From JAWXBK01 sp040878185 (GTDB lineage Bacteria; Pseudomonadota; Alphaproteobacteria; Dongiales; Dongiaceae): a DNA stretch of 39,802 nucleotides. Every line of letters begins with the position of its first letter. Position 1 is the first letter of the stretch. Positions 8,737 to 16,280 of the stretch are shown in pieces. A program made the position numbers and the translations under genes. The notes under the pieces were generated by a model. It made no database searches, was not told where the DNA came from, and saw only the letters and a list, made by a program, of their open reading frames with translations. The stretch is taken from NCBI GenBank assembly GCA_040878185.1, contig JBBDMS010000007.1:1-39802 (forward strand), given 5' to 3'.

Positions 8737-10163
8737 GCGACATCAATCCGCTGATCGCGCTCGAACGCTTCATCGCCGAGGCGACGCCGTTTCTCTATCT
8801 GATCGCGGCGGTCTGTTTCATCATGGCGCTGCGCGGTTTGTCCTCGCCGGTAACGTCGCGCGCCGGCAACCGCTACGGCATGATCGGCATGACGATTGCC
8901 ATCCTGACCACGCTGGCCTCGCCGGGCGTCGTCAGCTACGGCACGATCTTCGCCGGCATCCTCATCGGCGGCACGATCGGCACGTTCATTGCGCTGCGCA
9001 TCCAGATGACGGCGCTGCCGCAGCTCGTCGCCGCGTTCCACAGCCTGGTCGGCCTCGCTGCGGTGTTCGTTGCCGCGGCCGCGTTCTCCAGTCCCGAGGA
9101 ATACGGGATCGGCGTCGTCGGTGCGATCAACCCGCTGAGCCTGGTCGAAATGGGGATCGGCGCCGCGGTGGGTGCCATCACCTTCACCGGTTCGATCGTC
9201 GCCTTTGCAAAATTGCAGGGCCTCGTATCGGGCGCGCCTCTGGTGTTTCCAGGCCAGCATCTGCTCAATGCCGCGCAGGCGATCGCGATCGTCGTACTGA
9301 TCGTCGTGCTCGTGGTCGGGCAGCATGAGTGGGCATTCTGGGCGCTGATTGCGGTGGCATTGCTGCTCGGGTTCCTGTTGATCGTGCCGATCGGCGGCGC
9401 CGACATGCCGGTCGTCGTGTCGATGCTCAACTCCTATTCGGGGTGGGCTGCGGCCGGCATCGGATTCACGCTCGGCAACAGCCTCCTCATTATCACCGGC
9501 GCGCTGGTTGGTGCTTCGGGTGCGATCCTTTCCTACATCATGTGCAAGGGCATGAACCGCTCGATCATCAACGTGATCGCTGGCGGCTTCGGGACCGACG
9601 TCAGTGCGGCGGGCGCGAGCGGGCCGAAGGTCGACCGGCCGTTCAAATCGGGCAGCGCCGACGATGCCGCCTTCATCCTGAAGAATGCGAGCTCGGTCAT
9701 CGTGGTGCCGGGTTACGGCATGGCGGTCGCCCAGGCGCAGCATGCGCTGCGCGAGATGGCCGATCTCCTGAAGCATGAGGGCGTGAAGGTTTCCTATGCG
9801 ATCCATCCGGTCGCTGGCCGCATGCCCGGCCATATGAACGTGCTGCTGGCCGAGGCGAACGTGCCCTATGACGAGGTGTTCGAGCTCGAGGACGTGAACC
9901 GGGATTTCCCGCAGGCGGACGTTGCCTTCGTGATCGGCGCGAACGACGTGACCAATCCCGCGGCCAAGACCGATCCGCAGAGCCCGATCTACGGCATGCC
10001 GATCCTTGACGTGGCGAGCGCCAAGACCGTGCTCTTCATCAAGCGCTCGCTCGGTTCCGGCTATGCCGGCGTGGAGAACGAGCTCTTCTTCCGCAACAAC
10101 ACGATGATGCTGCTCGGCGACGCCAAGAAGATGTGCGAAGGGATCGTCAAGGCGCTGGGCTAG
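8733..10163 (+). CDS. pntB: NAD(P)+ transhydrogenase subunit beta
   Basis: Beta subunit with the remaining membrane helices (domain II) and the NADP(H)-binding domain III. The 476-residue protein has many hydrophobic segments in the first about 270 residues. The soluble C-terminal third contains the NADP-binding motif VPGYGMAVAQAQH, RMPGHMNVLLAEA and the GANDVTNPAA loop. It ends in a family-typical C-terminus. It overlaps pntAB by 4 bp. The stop codon lies 4 bp before a block of tandem repeats. Confidence 0.95.
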   Translation: MSDINPLIALERFIAEATPFLYLIAAVCFIMALRGLSSPVTSRAGNRYGMIGMTIAILTTLASPGVVSYGTIFAGILIGGTIGTFIALRIQMTALPQLVAAFHSLVGLAAVFVAAAAFSSPEEYGIGVVGAINPLSLVEMGIGAAVGAITFTGSIVAFAKLQGLVSGAPLVFPGQHLLNAAQAIAIVVLIVVLVVGQHEWAFWALIAVALLLGFLLIVPIGGADMPVVVSMLNSYSGWAAAGIGFTLGNSLLIITGALVGASGAILSYIMCKGMNRSIINVIAGGFGTDVSAAGASGPKVDRPFKSGSADDAAFILKNASSVIVVPGYGMAVAQAQHALREMADLLKHEGVKVSYAIHPVAGRMPGHMNVLLAEANVPYDEVFELEDVNRDFPQADVAFVIGANDVTNPAAKTDPQSPIYGMPILDVASAKTVLFIKRSLGSGYAGVENELFFRNNTMMLLGDAKKMCEGIVKALG

Positions 10164-10167
10164 TGCT

Positions 10168-10515
10168 GGCGGGGCCACCTCGCCCTTCGACAGGCTCAGG
10201 ACGAGGCGATAAATTCTTTAACGTCGATAGTATCTGGATCGTTCAAGGAATCCTCACACTGAGCCCCTGTCCCCTCATGCTGAGCCTGTCCCCTCATGCT
10301 GAGCCTGTCGAAGCATGAGGGCCGCAGGGCGGGGCCACCTCGCCCTTCGACAGGCTCAGGACGAGGCGATAAATTCTTTAACGTCGATAGTATCTGGATC
10401 GTTCAAGGACTCACACTGAGCCTGTCGAAGCATGAGGGCCGCAGGGCGGGGCCACCTCGTCCTTCGACAGGCTCAGGACGAGGCGATAAAGTCTTTGGCA
10501 TCGATGGCGTAACAG
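10168..10515. repeat. Three-copy tandem repeat built on a dispersed palindrome
   Basis: Three consecutive units begin with the same GGCGGGGCCACCTCG: 10168-10327, 10328-10444 and 10445 to about 10515. Each opens with CCTTCGACAGGCTCAGGACG. Units 1 and 2 share a middle part with TAACGTCGATAGTATCTGG and end with the inverse CTGAGCCTGTCGAAG plus CATGAGGGCCGCAG. Unit 1 has extra partial copies of the inverse arm, and unit 3 is truncated and diverged. The block fills the whole gap between pntB and the FAD monooxygenase, which begins about 8 bp after it. No gene is seen in it. Confidence 0.9.
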
Positions 10516-10522
10516 GCGGCGC

Positions 10523-11752
10523 ATGGCCGAGGGTCTGACCACGCAATGTTGCATTGCCGGCGGCGGGCCCGCCGGATTGATGCTGGGGTTCCTGCTGGCG
10601 CGGGCCGGCGTGGACACGATCGTTTTCGAAAAGCATCCCGATTTCCTGCGCGATTTTCGCGGCGACACGATCCATCCTTCGACCCTCGAGATGATGCACG
10701 AGCTTGGGCTGCTCGAAGATTTCCTCAAGCTGCCGCATCACAGGGTCGAAACCCTCAACGCCTATTTCGGGTCGCGCCGGCTGGTCATGGCGGACCTGCG
10801 CAGCCTGCCGGTCCAATGCGGTTTCATCGCGATGATGCCGCAATGGGATTTTCTCAATTTCCTGGCTGCGCGGGCGAAGCGTTATCCAACCTTCCGGCTG
10901 ATGATGCGCGCGAAGGCGAAACATCTCGTCCGCATTGGCGACAAGGTGACGGGCGTCGATGTCGACACGCCGGAGGGGCGCCGGCGCATTACAGCAGACC
11001 TGGTGATCGGTGCCGACGGGCGCCATTCGACGATCCGTGCCGAAGCCGGGCTGGCGGCGACAGATTTCGGCGCACCGATGGACGTGTTCTGGTTTCGCCT
11101 GCCGCGTCGGGCGAGCGATCCGGACGAGACCGCCGGCTATTTCGGCGTCGGGCATATCCTCGTGCTGCTCAATCGCGGCGATTACTGGCAGAGCGCGCTG
11201 GTTATTCCCAAGGGTGGCGCCGATGCGCTGCGGGCGCGCGGCCTCGATCATCTGCGCCGGTCGGTCGCCGAGCTGGCCCCGTTTCTCGCCGATCGCGGTG
11301 CCGCAATTGCGGACTGGGATGCGGTCAAGCTTCTGACGGTGACAGTCGACCGGCTCGAGACCTGGTATCGCTGCGGGGTGCTCTGCATCGGCGATGCGGC
11401 GCATGCGATGTCGCCGATCGGCGGCGTCGGGGTGAATATCGCGGTGCAGGACGCGGTCGCAGCAGCGAACCTGCTCTGGCAACCGTTGCGCGCCGGCACG
11501 GTCACGCCGGCCGATCTGCAGCGGGTTCAGGATCGCCGCGTGTTTCCCGCGCGCGTCACGCAAAGGCTGCAGCTCGCGATCCAGAACCGGATCATCTCGG
11601 CGGCCTTGCAGGGCGGCGTCCAGATCTCGCCGCCTTTGTTCCTGCGCGTGATGGATGCGGTGCCGCCCTTGCGGCGTATTCCCGCGCGGCTGCTCGGGCT
11701 CGGCGTTCGGCCGGAGCATATCCGCTCGCCGGACCTTGCGAAGATGGGCTGA
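10523..11752 (+). CDS. FAD-dependent aromatic-ring monooxygenase-like protein
   Basis: Class A flavoprotein hydroxylase of the PHBH/UbiH superfamily, 409 residues. The N-terminal FAD motif is GGGPAG in IAGGGPAGLMLGFLLARAG. The central DG motif is GADGRHSTIR and the C-terminal FAD/ribityl motif is GDAAHAMSPIGGVGVN. It resembles the group that includes 3-(3-hydroxyphenyl)propionate hydroxylase more than ubiquinone hydroxylases. No catabolic gene lies beside it, so the substrate is open. The gene follows directly on the repeat block after pntB, so any promoter must lie in or before that repeat. A weak AGGCGG may serve as ribosome site. Confidence 0.82.
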   Translation: MAEGLTTQCCIAGGGPAGLMLGFLLARAGVDTIVFEKHPDFLRDFRGDTIHPSTLEMMHELGLLEDFLKLPHHRVETLNAYFGSRRLVMADLRSLPVQCGFIAMMPQWDFLNFLAARAKRYPTFRLMMRAKAKHLVRIGDKVTGVDVDTPEGRRRITADLVIGADGRHSTIRAEAGLAATDFGAPMDVFWFRLPRRASDPDETAGYFGVGHILVLLNRGDYWQSALVIPKGGADALRARGLDHLRRSVAELAPFLADRGAAIADWDAVKLLTVTVDRLETWYRCGVLCIGDAAHAMSPIGGVGVNIAVQDAVAAANLLWQPLRAGTVTPADLQRVQDRRVFPARVTQRLQLAIQNRIISAALQGGVQISPPLFLRVMDAVPPLRRIPARLLGLGVRPEHIRSPDLAKMG

Positions 11753-11806
11753 CGAAGCGAATTCGTTCCACCACTGCCGGGTCAGGGACCACAACTCAAA
11801 CTACAT

Positions 11807-11869
11807 CGTCATGCCCGGGCCACTGGGTCCGGCCGGAGGCCGGCCCGAGGACAAGCTTGACCCGGGCAT
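11807..11869. repeat. Palindromic repeat element, variant copy
   Basis: CGTCATGCCCGGG at 11807-11819 is inverted by CCCGGGCAT at 11861-11869. A GGCCGG-rich inner hairpin and the core ACAAGCTTGACCCGGG lie between. It is a longer-arm relative of the elements at 1027 and 12068. Confidence 0.75.
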
Positions 11870-11925
11870 CCACTGCGCCGACGCCTGTGTGTAGAAAATT
11901 GAAATCGAAGTTTGCCCGATCCGGG

Positions 11926-12316
11926 GATCGCCGGGTCAAGCCCACGGCTGTCCGGTTTAATTTGCCGGGGATCGGGCCAATGCGTCGGATATACACAGTC
12001 GAACATCGAATCACCGACAGCACCGGACGCCGTACGGCTGTTGCAGTCCCTAACGCACCCTAACCGCCGTCATCGCCGGGCTTGACCCGGCGATCCACGG
12101 GGCCGCGAGATTCCGACTCGCCATCACGCCCCGATTAGCGCGCGGCGCTGTATTGCGTTGAGCGATCAAACCGTCGCGCCGTGCGGCGGATAAATGGATC
12201 GCCGGGTCAAGCCCGGCGATGACGATTGTGATTGGCGTCGTATGGAGTGGTTCAGCGTACCGGCCGGATTCTTTGGAAGACTGAACCGGACAGCCGTGGG
12301 TCAAGCCCGGCGATGA
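11926..12316. repeat. Nested inverted repeat enclosing a second palindromic element
   Basis: CCCACGGCTGTCCGGTT (11941-11957) is an exact inverse of 12284-12300. Flanking TCGCCGGGTCAAG-type arms extend the similarity to about 30 bp on each side. Inside lies a complete element at 12068-12224, with arms 12068-12099 and 12195-12224. The surrounding gene-free stretch from 11753 to 12424 shows no convincing coding frame. It otherwise holds only the rpsU terminator. Confidence 0.75.
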
Positions 12317-12353
12317 CGGATAGAACTAGAGCTTTCCCAAACACCCAAAGCAA

Positions 12354-12382
12354 AAGCCGCGGGGCTTGCACCGCCGCGGCTT
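12354..12382 (-). terminator. Rho-independent terminator of rpsU
   Basis: A 9-bp perfect stem (12354-12362 with 12374-12382, AAGCCGCGG) has an 11-nt loop. On the minus strand it is followed by GGCTTTTGCTTT. It lies about 45 bp past the rpsU stop. Confidence 0.8.
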
Positions 12383-12424
12383 CGTCGTTCGAGCAAACAA
12401 GGACATGGCCGAACGAGGAATCGG

Positions 12425-12628
12425 TTAGAAGCCCTCGCGCTCCATGCGCTTGCGCAGCATCTTGCGATGCCGGCGGACGGATTCGGCCCGTTCCCGCGCG
12501 CGCTTCTCTGAGGGCTTCTCGTAGTTCCGGCGCATTTTCATTTCCCGGAAGATGCCCTCGCGCTGCATTTTCTTTTTCAGCGCGCGAAGGGCCTGATCGA
12601 CATTGTTGTCGCGAACGATGACCTGCAA
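12425..12628 (-). CDS. rpsU: 30S ribosomal protein S21
   Basis: Small basic ribosomal protein S21 of 67 residues, which sits near the anti-Shine-Dalgarno end of 16S rRNA. The sequence begins QVIVRDNNVDQALRALKKKMQREG after the initiator and ends in an Arg-rich tail, as in alphaproteobacterial S21. The start is a TTG at 12626-12628, preceded by AGAGGAG with a 9-nt spacer. An ATG further upstream (12694) would add a non-homologous stretch. A terminator hairpin follows. In several alphaproteobacteria rpsU lies near purE/purK, as here. Confidence 0.93.
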   Translation of the reverse strand: MQVIVRDNNVDQALRALKKKMQREGIFREMKMRRNYEKPSEKRARERAESVRRHRKMLRKRMEREGF

Positions 12629-12816
12629 GTGGTCCCACTCCTCTCGGACGATCGGGTTCGATATCGGGATCGAATCTCGGGTCCGGCCGGGCAATCCCCG
12701 CCGGAACAGGCGGCGCTTCTACCACAGGCCGGCGGGTTTGGGAACCGGGCAGGAAATGGGCCCTCCAGGGCCGCCCGGCCTTTTCCGGGGGCGGACCCTG
12801 CGCCATATTGATCCCT

Positions 12817-13401
12817 ATGGCCATTCTCAAAGTCGCCCGCATGGGCCACCCGGTGCTGCGCCGCCCGGCCGACGCCGTGGTCGACCCGCGCAGCCCCGAA
12901 ATCCGCCAGCTCGTCGCCGATATGCTCGACACGATGCGGGACGAAGACGGGGTTGGCCTCGCGGCCACCCAGGTCCATGTACCGCTCCGGCTGGTCATGT
13001 TCCACGTTCCGGCCGGCCGGGCCGAGCCGGACGGCCCAGATGGGGCGGGCGTGCCTCTGACCATCCTGATCAACCCCGAAATCGAGCCTCTGGGCGACGA
13101 GAAGGAACTCGGCTGGGAAGCCTGCCTCTCGGTCCCGGGTCTGACCGGCGTGGTGCCGCGCTGGCGGCGCATCCGCTATCGCGGCCTGACGCCGACCGGC
13201 GAGACGATCGAGCGCGAAGCCGAGGGCTTCCACGCCCGCGTCGTGCAGCATGAGTGCGATCATCTCGACGGCATTCTCTATCCGATGCGAATGACCGACC
13301 TCTCGCTGCTCGGTTTCGCGGACGAGATGCATCGCGCCGCCCCTTCGAGCCCGGAGGAAGACGCGGTCGAAGAACTCGAACCCGAGGCGCAATCGGCATG
13401 A
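12817..13401 (+). CDS. def: Peptide deformylase
   Basis: Fe/Zn hydrolase that removes the N-formyl group from nascent proteins. All three deformylase motifs are visible: GVGLAATQ (residues about 45-52), EACLSVPG with the metal ligand Cys103, and HECDH (145-149) with the other two ligands and the catalytic Glu. Motif 2 has Ala where EGCLS is usual. The ATG at 12817 is preferred over the in-frame TTG at 12808. The gene is not next to fmt, so it may be a second deformylase copy. The C-terminus is acidic. The stop overlaps the COQ9 start by ATGA. Confidence 0.92.
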   Translation: MAILKVARMGHPVLRRPADAVVDPRSPEIRQLVADMLDTMRDEDGVGLAATQVHVPLRLVMFHVPAGRAEPDGPDGAGVPLTILINPEIEPLGDEKELGWEACLSVPGLTGVVPRWRRIRYRGLTPTGETIEREAEGFHARVVQHECDHLDGILYPMRMTDLSLLGFADEMHRAAPSSPEEDAVEELEPEAQSA

Positions 13402-14081
13402 CCGCGGCAACGGCCACGTCCGGCACCTCCGGGGGCGAAGACCGGCGCGACGCGCTGCTGCTCGCCACGCTGCGCCATGTGCCGTTCGACGGCTGGACCC
13501 ATCGCGCGATCCATGCCGGCGCCGAGGATCTCGGGCTCGATGCGGCGAGTGCGGACAATTTGCTGTCCGGCGGTCCGGCCGAGGCGATGGCGCTATTTCA
13601 TAACTGGGCCGATCGTCAGATGCTGGCGGCACTGGCGCGCGAAGCGCCGGGCGATATGCGCATCCGCGACAAGGCCGCGCTCGCACTCAAGCTGAGGCTG
13701 CGCGCCTGCACGCCGTTCCGCGAGGCGGTCCGGCAGGGCGTCGCGTTTCTTGCCCAACCGCATCACGCGACGCTCGGCGCCAAACTCACCTGGCGCACGG
13801 TCGATGCGATCTGGCATGCGCTCGGCGATCGCGCGGCCGATTTCAACTATTACACCAAGCGCGGTCTGCTTGCGGGCGTCTACGCATCGTCGGCGATGTA
13901 CTGGCTCGCGGACCGCTCCCCCGATTGCAGCGCGACCGAAGCTTTCATCGACCGGCGCATCGACGATGTGATGCGGGTGCCGAAACTCATGGGGCGGTTG
14001 CGCGACCAGGCCGGGAAACTGCCCAATCCGTTCAAGCTGTTTCGCAGGCCGCGCGGCTCGCGGTCCTATCGCGGATATTAG
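13398..14081 (+). CDS. COQ9 family protein
   Basis: COQ9-like protein of 227 residues. The family binds lipids and assists ubiquinone biosynthesis hydroxylation in mitochondria and alphaproteobacteria. Signatures include ATLRHVPFDGWTHRAI at the N-terminus, a TetR-like helical arrangement, and AIWHALGDRAADFNYYTKRGLLAGVYASSAMYWL in the core. The start ATG overlaps the deformylase stop (13398-13401), so it is probably translationally coupled to def. It is convergent with purK, 9 bp away, without an obvious terminator between them. Confidence 0.9.
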   Translation: MTAATATSGTSGGEDRRDALLLATLRHVPFDGWTHRAIHAGAEDLGLDAASADNLLSGGPAEAMALFHNWADRQMLAALAREAPGDMRIRDKAALALKLRLRACTPFREAVRQGVAFLAQPHHATLGAKLTWRTVDAIWHALGDRAADFNYYTKRGLLAGVYASSAMYWLADRSPDCSATEAFIDRRIDDVMRVPKLMGRLRDQAGKLPNPFKLFRRPRGSRSYRGY

Positions 14082-14090
14082 GTCGCGCGC

Positions 14091-15185
14091 TCAGTTCTGC
14101 TGCTTGGGCGAGAGCCGCGTGACATGCCCCATCTTGCGGCCTGGTCGCGATTCCTTCTTGCCGTAGAGATGCAGTTTCGCCGAGGGCTCGGCGATGATCT
14201 CGCGCCAGGTATCGACCTCGTCGCCGATCAGATTCTTCATCACCGCGTTGGAATGGCGGTCGATTGCACCGAGCGGCAGGCCGCAGACCGCGCGCACGAA
14301 CTGCTCGAACTGGCTGGTCAGGCATGCATCGATGGTCCAGTGGCCCGAGTTATGCGGCCGTGGCGCCATCTCGTTCACCAGCACCTCGCCCTTTGCGGTC
14401 ACGAACATTTCGACCGCGAGCAGGCCCAGCAACCCGATCTGTTCGGCGATATGCCGGGCAATCGCCTCGGCCTTCATCATCACCGCCGATTCGATTCGCG
14501 CCGGCACGATCGTCGCATCGAGGATATGATTGCGGTGGATGTTTTCGACCGGCGGATAGGCGACGACATTCCCGTCGAGATCGCGCGCGACGATGACCGA
14601 GATCTCGAGGGCGAAATCGACGTAGCCTTCGAGAATGCCGAGATTGCCGCCCATGCGCTTCCAGGCGTCTTTCAGGTCGGTGTCGGTGCCGATCGCCACC
14701 TGGCCCTTGCCGTCATAACCGAGCCGCACCGTCTTGAGCACCGAGGGTCGCCCGATATTGCGCACCGCGCGCTCGAGCCCGTCCGCGCGCGCGACTTCCA
14801 TATATCGCGTCGTCGGCACATTGATCGATACGAGATAGTCTTTTTCCTTGAGCCGGTCCTGCGCGATCTCGAGCACGCGCGGCGAGGGACGGAACGGTTT
14901 GAGCGTCGCGAGATACTCGGCCGAGGTCGAGGGGACGTTCTCGAACTCGAGCGTGACGACGTCGACCGCATCGGCGAAGGCATCGAGGGCGATGCGATCC
15001 TCATAAGGCGCGACGGTCGTTGCCGCGGCGACATGCGAGGCCGGCGCGTCTCGCTCGGGGCAGAAGATATGGCAGCGATAACCGAGCCGGGCCGCCGCCA
15101 TGGCGGTCATGCGGCCGAGCTGGCCGCCGCCGAGGATGCCGATCGTGCCGCCCGGCGCGATCCGCTGACCCTGTTCGCCCGACAT
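14091..15185 (-). CDS. purK: N5-carboxyaminoimidazole ribonucleotide synthase
   Basis: ATP-grasp enzyme converting AIR plus bicarbonate and ATP to N5-CAIR in purine synthesis. It starts with GGTIGILGGGQLGRM, the PurK N-terminal dinucleotide-like loop. ATP-grasp features VLKTVRLGYDGKGQ and EMAPRPHNSGHWTIDA are present. The ATG at 15183-15185 gives 364 residues; a longer frame upstream runs back into purE and is not used. It starts 4 bp after the purE stop, so purE-purK form an operon in the usual order. Confidence 0.94.
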   Translation of the reverse strand: MSGEQGQRIAPGGTIGILGGGQLGRMTAMAAARLGYRCHIFCPERDAPASHVAAATTVAPYEDRIALDAFADAVDVVTLEFENVPSTSAEYLATLKPFRPSPRVLEIAQDRLKEKDYLVSINVPTTRYMEVARADGLERAVRNIGRPSVLKTVRLGYDGKGQVAIGTDTDLKDAWKRMGGNLGILEGYVDFALEISVIVARDLDGNVVAYPPVENIHRNHILDATIVPARIESAVMMKAEAIARHIAEQIGLLGLLAVEMFVTAKGEVLVNEMAPRPHNSGHWTIDACLTSQFEQFVRAVCGLPLGAIDRHSNAVMKNLIGDEVDTWREIIAEPSAKLHLYGKKESRPGRKMGHVTRLSPKQQN

Positions 15186-15189
15186 GATC

Positions 15190-15717
15190 TCAGGCTCCGT
15201 CCCTGGGGATTTCGGCAACGCCCTTGGTGTTCGCGGCGCGCCAGGCATCGAGCGCCTTGCGCACGCGGCCATCGGTGACGCCGAGAACCGATGCGGCGAT
15301 CAGCGCGGCGTTGATGGCGCCGGCCTTGCCGATTGCGAGCGTGCCGACAGGCACGCCGGCGGGCATCTGGACGATCGAGAGCAGGCTGTCGAGGCCGGCG
15401 AGCGCCTTGCTCTCGACCGGCACGCCGAAGACCGGCAGCGAGGTCAAAGCGGCGGTCATGCCCGGCAGATGTGCGGCGCCGCCGGCCCCGGCGATGATCG
15501 CCTTGAGGCCGCGTTCGCGCGCGGTTTCGGCATATTTGTACAGGCGTTTCGGCGTGCGATGGGCCGAGACGATGCGCTTCTCATAGGGAATCGACAGCGC
15601 GTCGAGCGTTTCCGCCGCGTGGCGCATCGTCGCCCAGTCGGACTGACTGCCCATGATGATGCCGATCGAAGCGGCCGCCGCGGATTTTTTTGCCGCGGCC
15701 TTCGTCCTGCGCGCCAA
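15190..15717 (-). CDS. purE: N5-carboxyaminoimidazole ribonucleotide mutase
   Basis: Class I PurE that rearranges N5-CAIR to CAIR, the step after PurK. The catalytic-site sequence IGIIMGSQSDW is followed by VSAHRTP and GAGGAAHLPGM. There is no ATG in frame before the conserved region. The best start is TTG at 15715-15717, giving 175 residues with an Ala/Lys-rich leader that includes AAAKKS; the ribosome site there is poor (GGGGGCCAGG). A non-ATG start further upstream cannot be excluded. purK follows 4 bp downstream. A 14-bp-period repeat lies upstream. Confidence 0.88.
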   Translation of the reverse strand: MARRTKAAAKKSAAAASIGIIMGSQSDWATMRHAAETLDALSIPYEKRIVSAHRTPKRLYKYAETARERGLKAIIAGAGGAAHLPGMTAALTSLPVFGVPVESKALAGLDSLLSIVQMPAGVPVGTLAIGKAGAINAALIAASVLGVTDGRVRKALDAWRAANTKGVAEIPRDGA

Positions 15718-15840
15718 ACCTGGCCCCCGTTGCTGATCTGCCGGCCTTGCCCCATGCGCCGATGGCCGGCCCCGCCGATTACAAGAGGGCCCGATTATAG
15801 GAAGGGTCGGCCCGCTGGCAAGGAAGCCGCCTCGACCCTT

Positions 15841-15939
15841 ACGTCGCAGCCCTCGTGTCGCAGCCCTCATGTCGCGGCCTTTACGTCGTGCCCCTTACGT
15901 CGTGCCCCCTACGTCGCGCCCCTGCACGTCGCGGAACCC
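15841..15939. repeat. Seven-unit, 14-bp-period tandem repeat
   Basis: Seven imperfect copies of a unit like ACGTCGCGCCCCT follow one another: 15841, 15855, 15869, 15883, 15897, 15911 and 15926. All but one have a 14-bp period; the sixth is 15 bp. ACGTCG or GTGTCG opens each unit. The array lies between the stop of the DUF465 gene and the purE start, within the purE leader if the genes are co-transcribed. Confidence 0.85.
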
Positions 15940-15947
15940 GCGCGGGA

Positions 15948-16157
15948 TCAGGCGATGATGTCGGGCAGCAGCTTGCTCTCGAACCGCGCGATCCGGTCGC
16001 GCAGGATCAGCTTGCGCTTTTTCAACCGCTGAAGCTGGATCTGGTCGAACGGCGCAGTTTCGGCCACGCGCGCAATCACCGCGTCGAGATCGCGATGCTC
16101 GATGCGCAGCTCTTCGAGCCGGCGCCGGATTTCGGCCTGGTCGTCGGTTTCGCGCAG
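15948..16157 (-). CDS. DUF465 (YdcH-like) small protein with non-canonical start
   Basis: The frame encodes a short coiled-coil protein of the DUF465/YdcH family. It reads LEELRIEHRDLDAVIA and ends LQRLKKRKLILRDRIARFESKLLPDIIA, which matches the strongly conserved family C-terminus. No ATG, GTG or TTG occurs in frame between the upstream stop (about 16257) and the conserved part. CTG at 16155-16157, after a G-rich stretch, is the only near-cognate start and gives 69 residues. One extra base in the G5 run just upstream would put an ATG in frame. Function is unknown. It precedes purE, a common alphaproteobacterial order. Confidence 0.72.
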   Translation of the reverse strand: MRETDDQAEIRRRLEELRIEHRDLDAVIARVAETAPFDQIQLQRLKKRKLILRDRIARFESKLLPDIIA

Positions 16158-16280
16158 TTTGCCGCCCCCATGCTGCCCCTCGCAGCGTCGTACCCATATA
16201 GTAGAGCGCGCGCTGCCCGCGTGCCATGCGAACGTCGATTTCCCCCAGGGGCGCCGTAAGAATTACAAAGGATTGGGCTC

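Noticed and set aside
8472..10178. A 568-codon minus-strand frame opposite pntAB and pntB
   Set aside because: His/Arg/Asp-rich shadow of the transhydrogenase genes with no recognisable domain.
10168..10515. Insertion sequence remnant
   Set aside because: No transposase fragment or target-site duplication is visible; the repeat is a non-coding palindromic family.
15841..15939. CRISPR array
   Set aside because: The 14-bp units are contiguous with no spacers and no cas gene is near; it is a simple tandem repeat.
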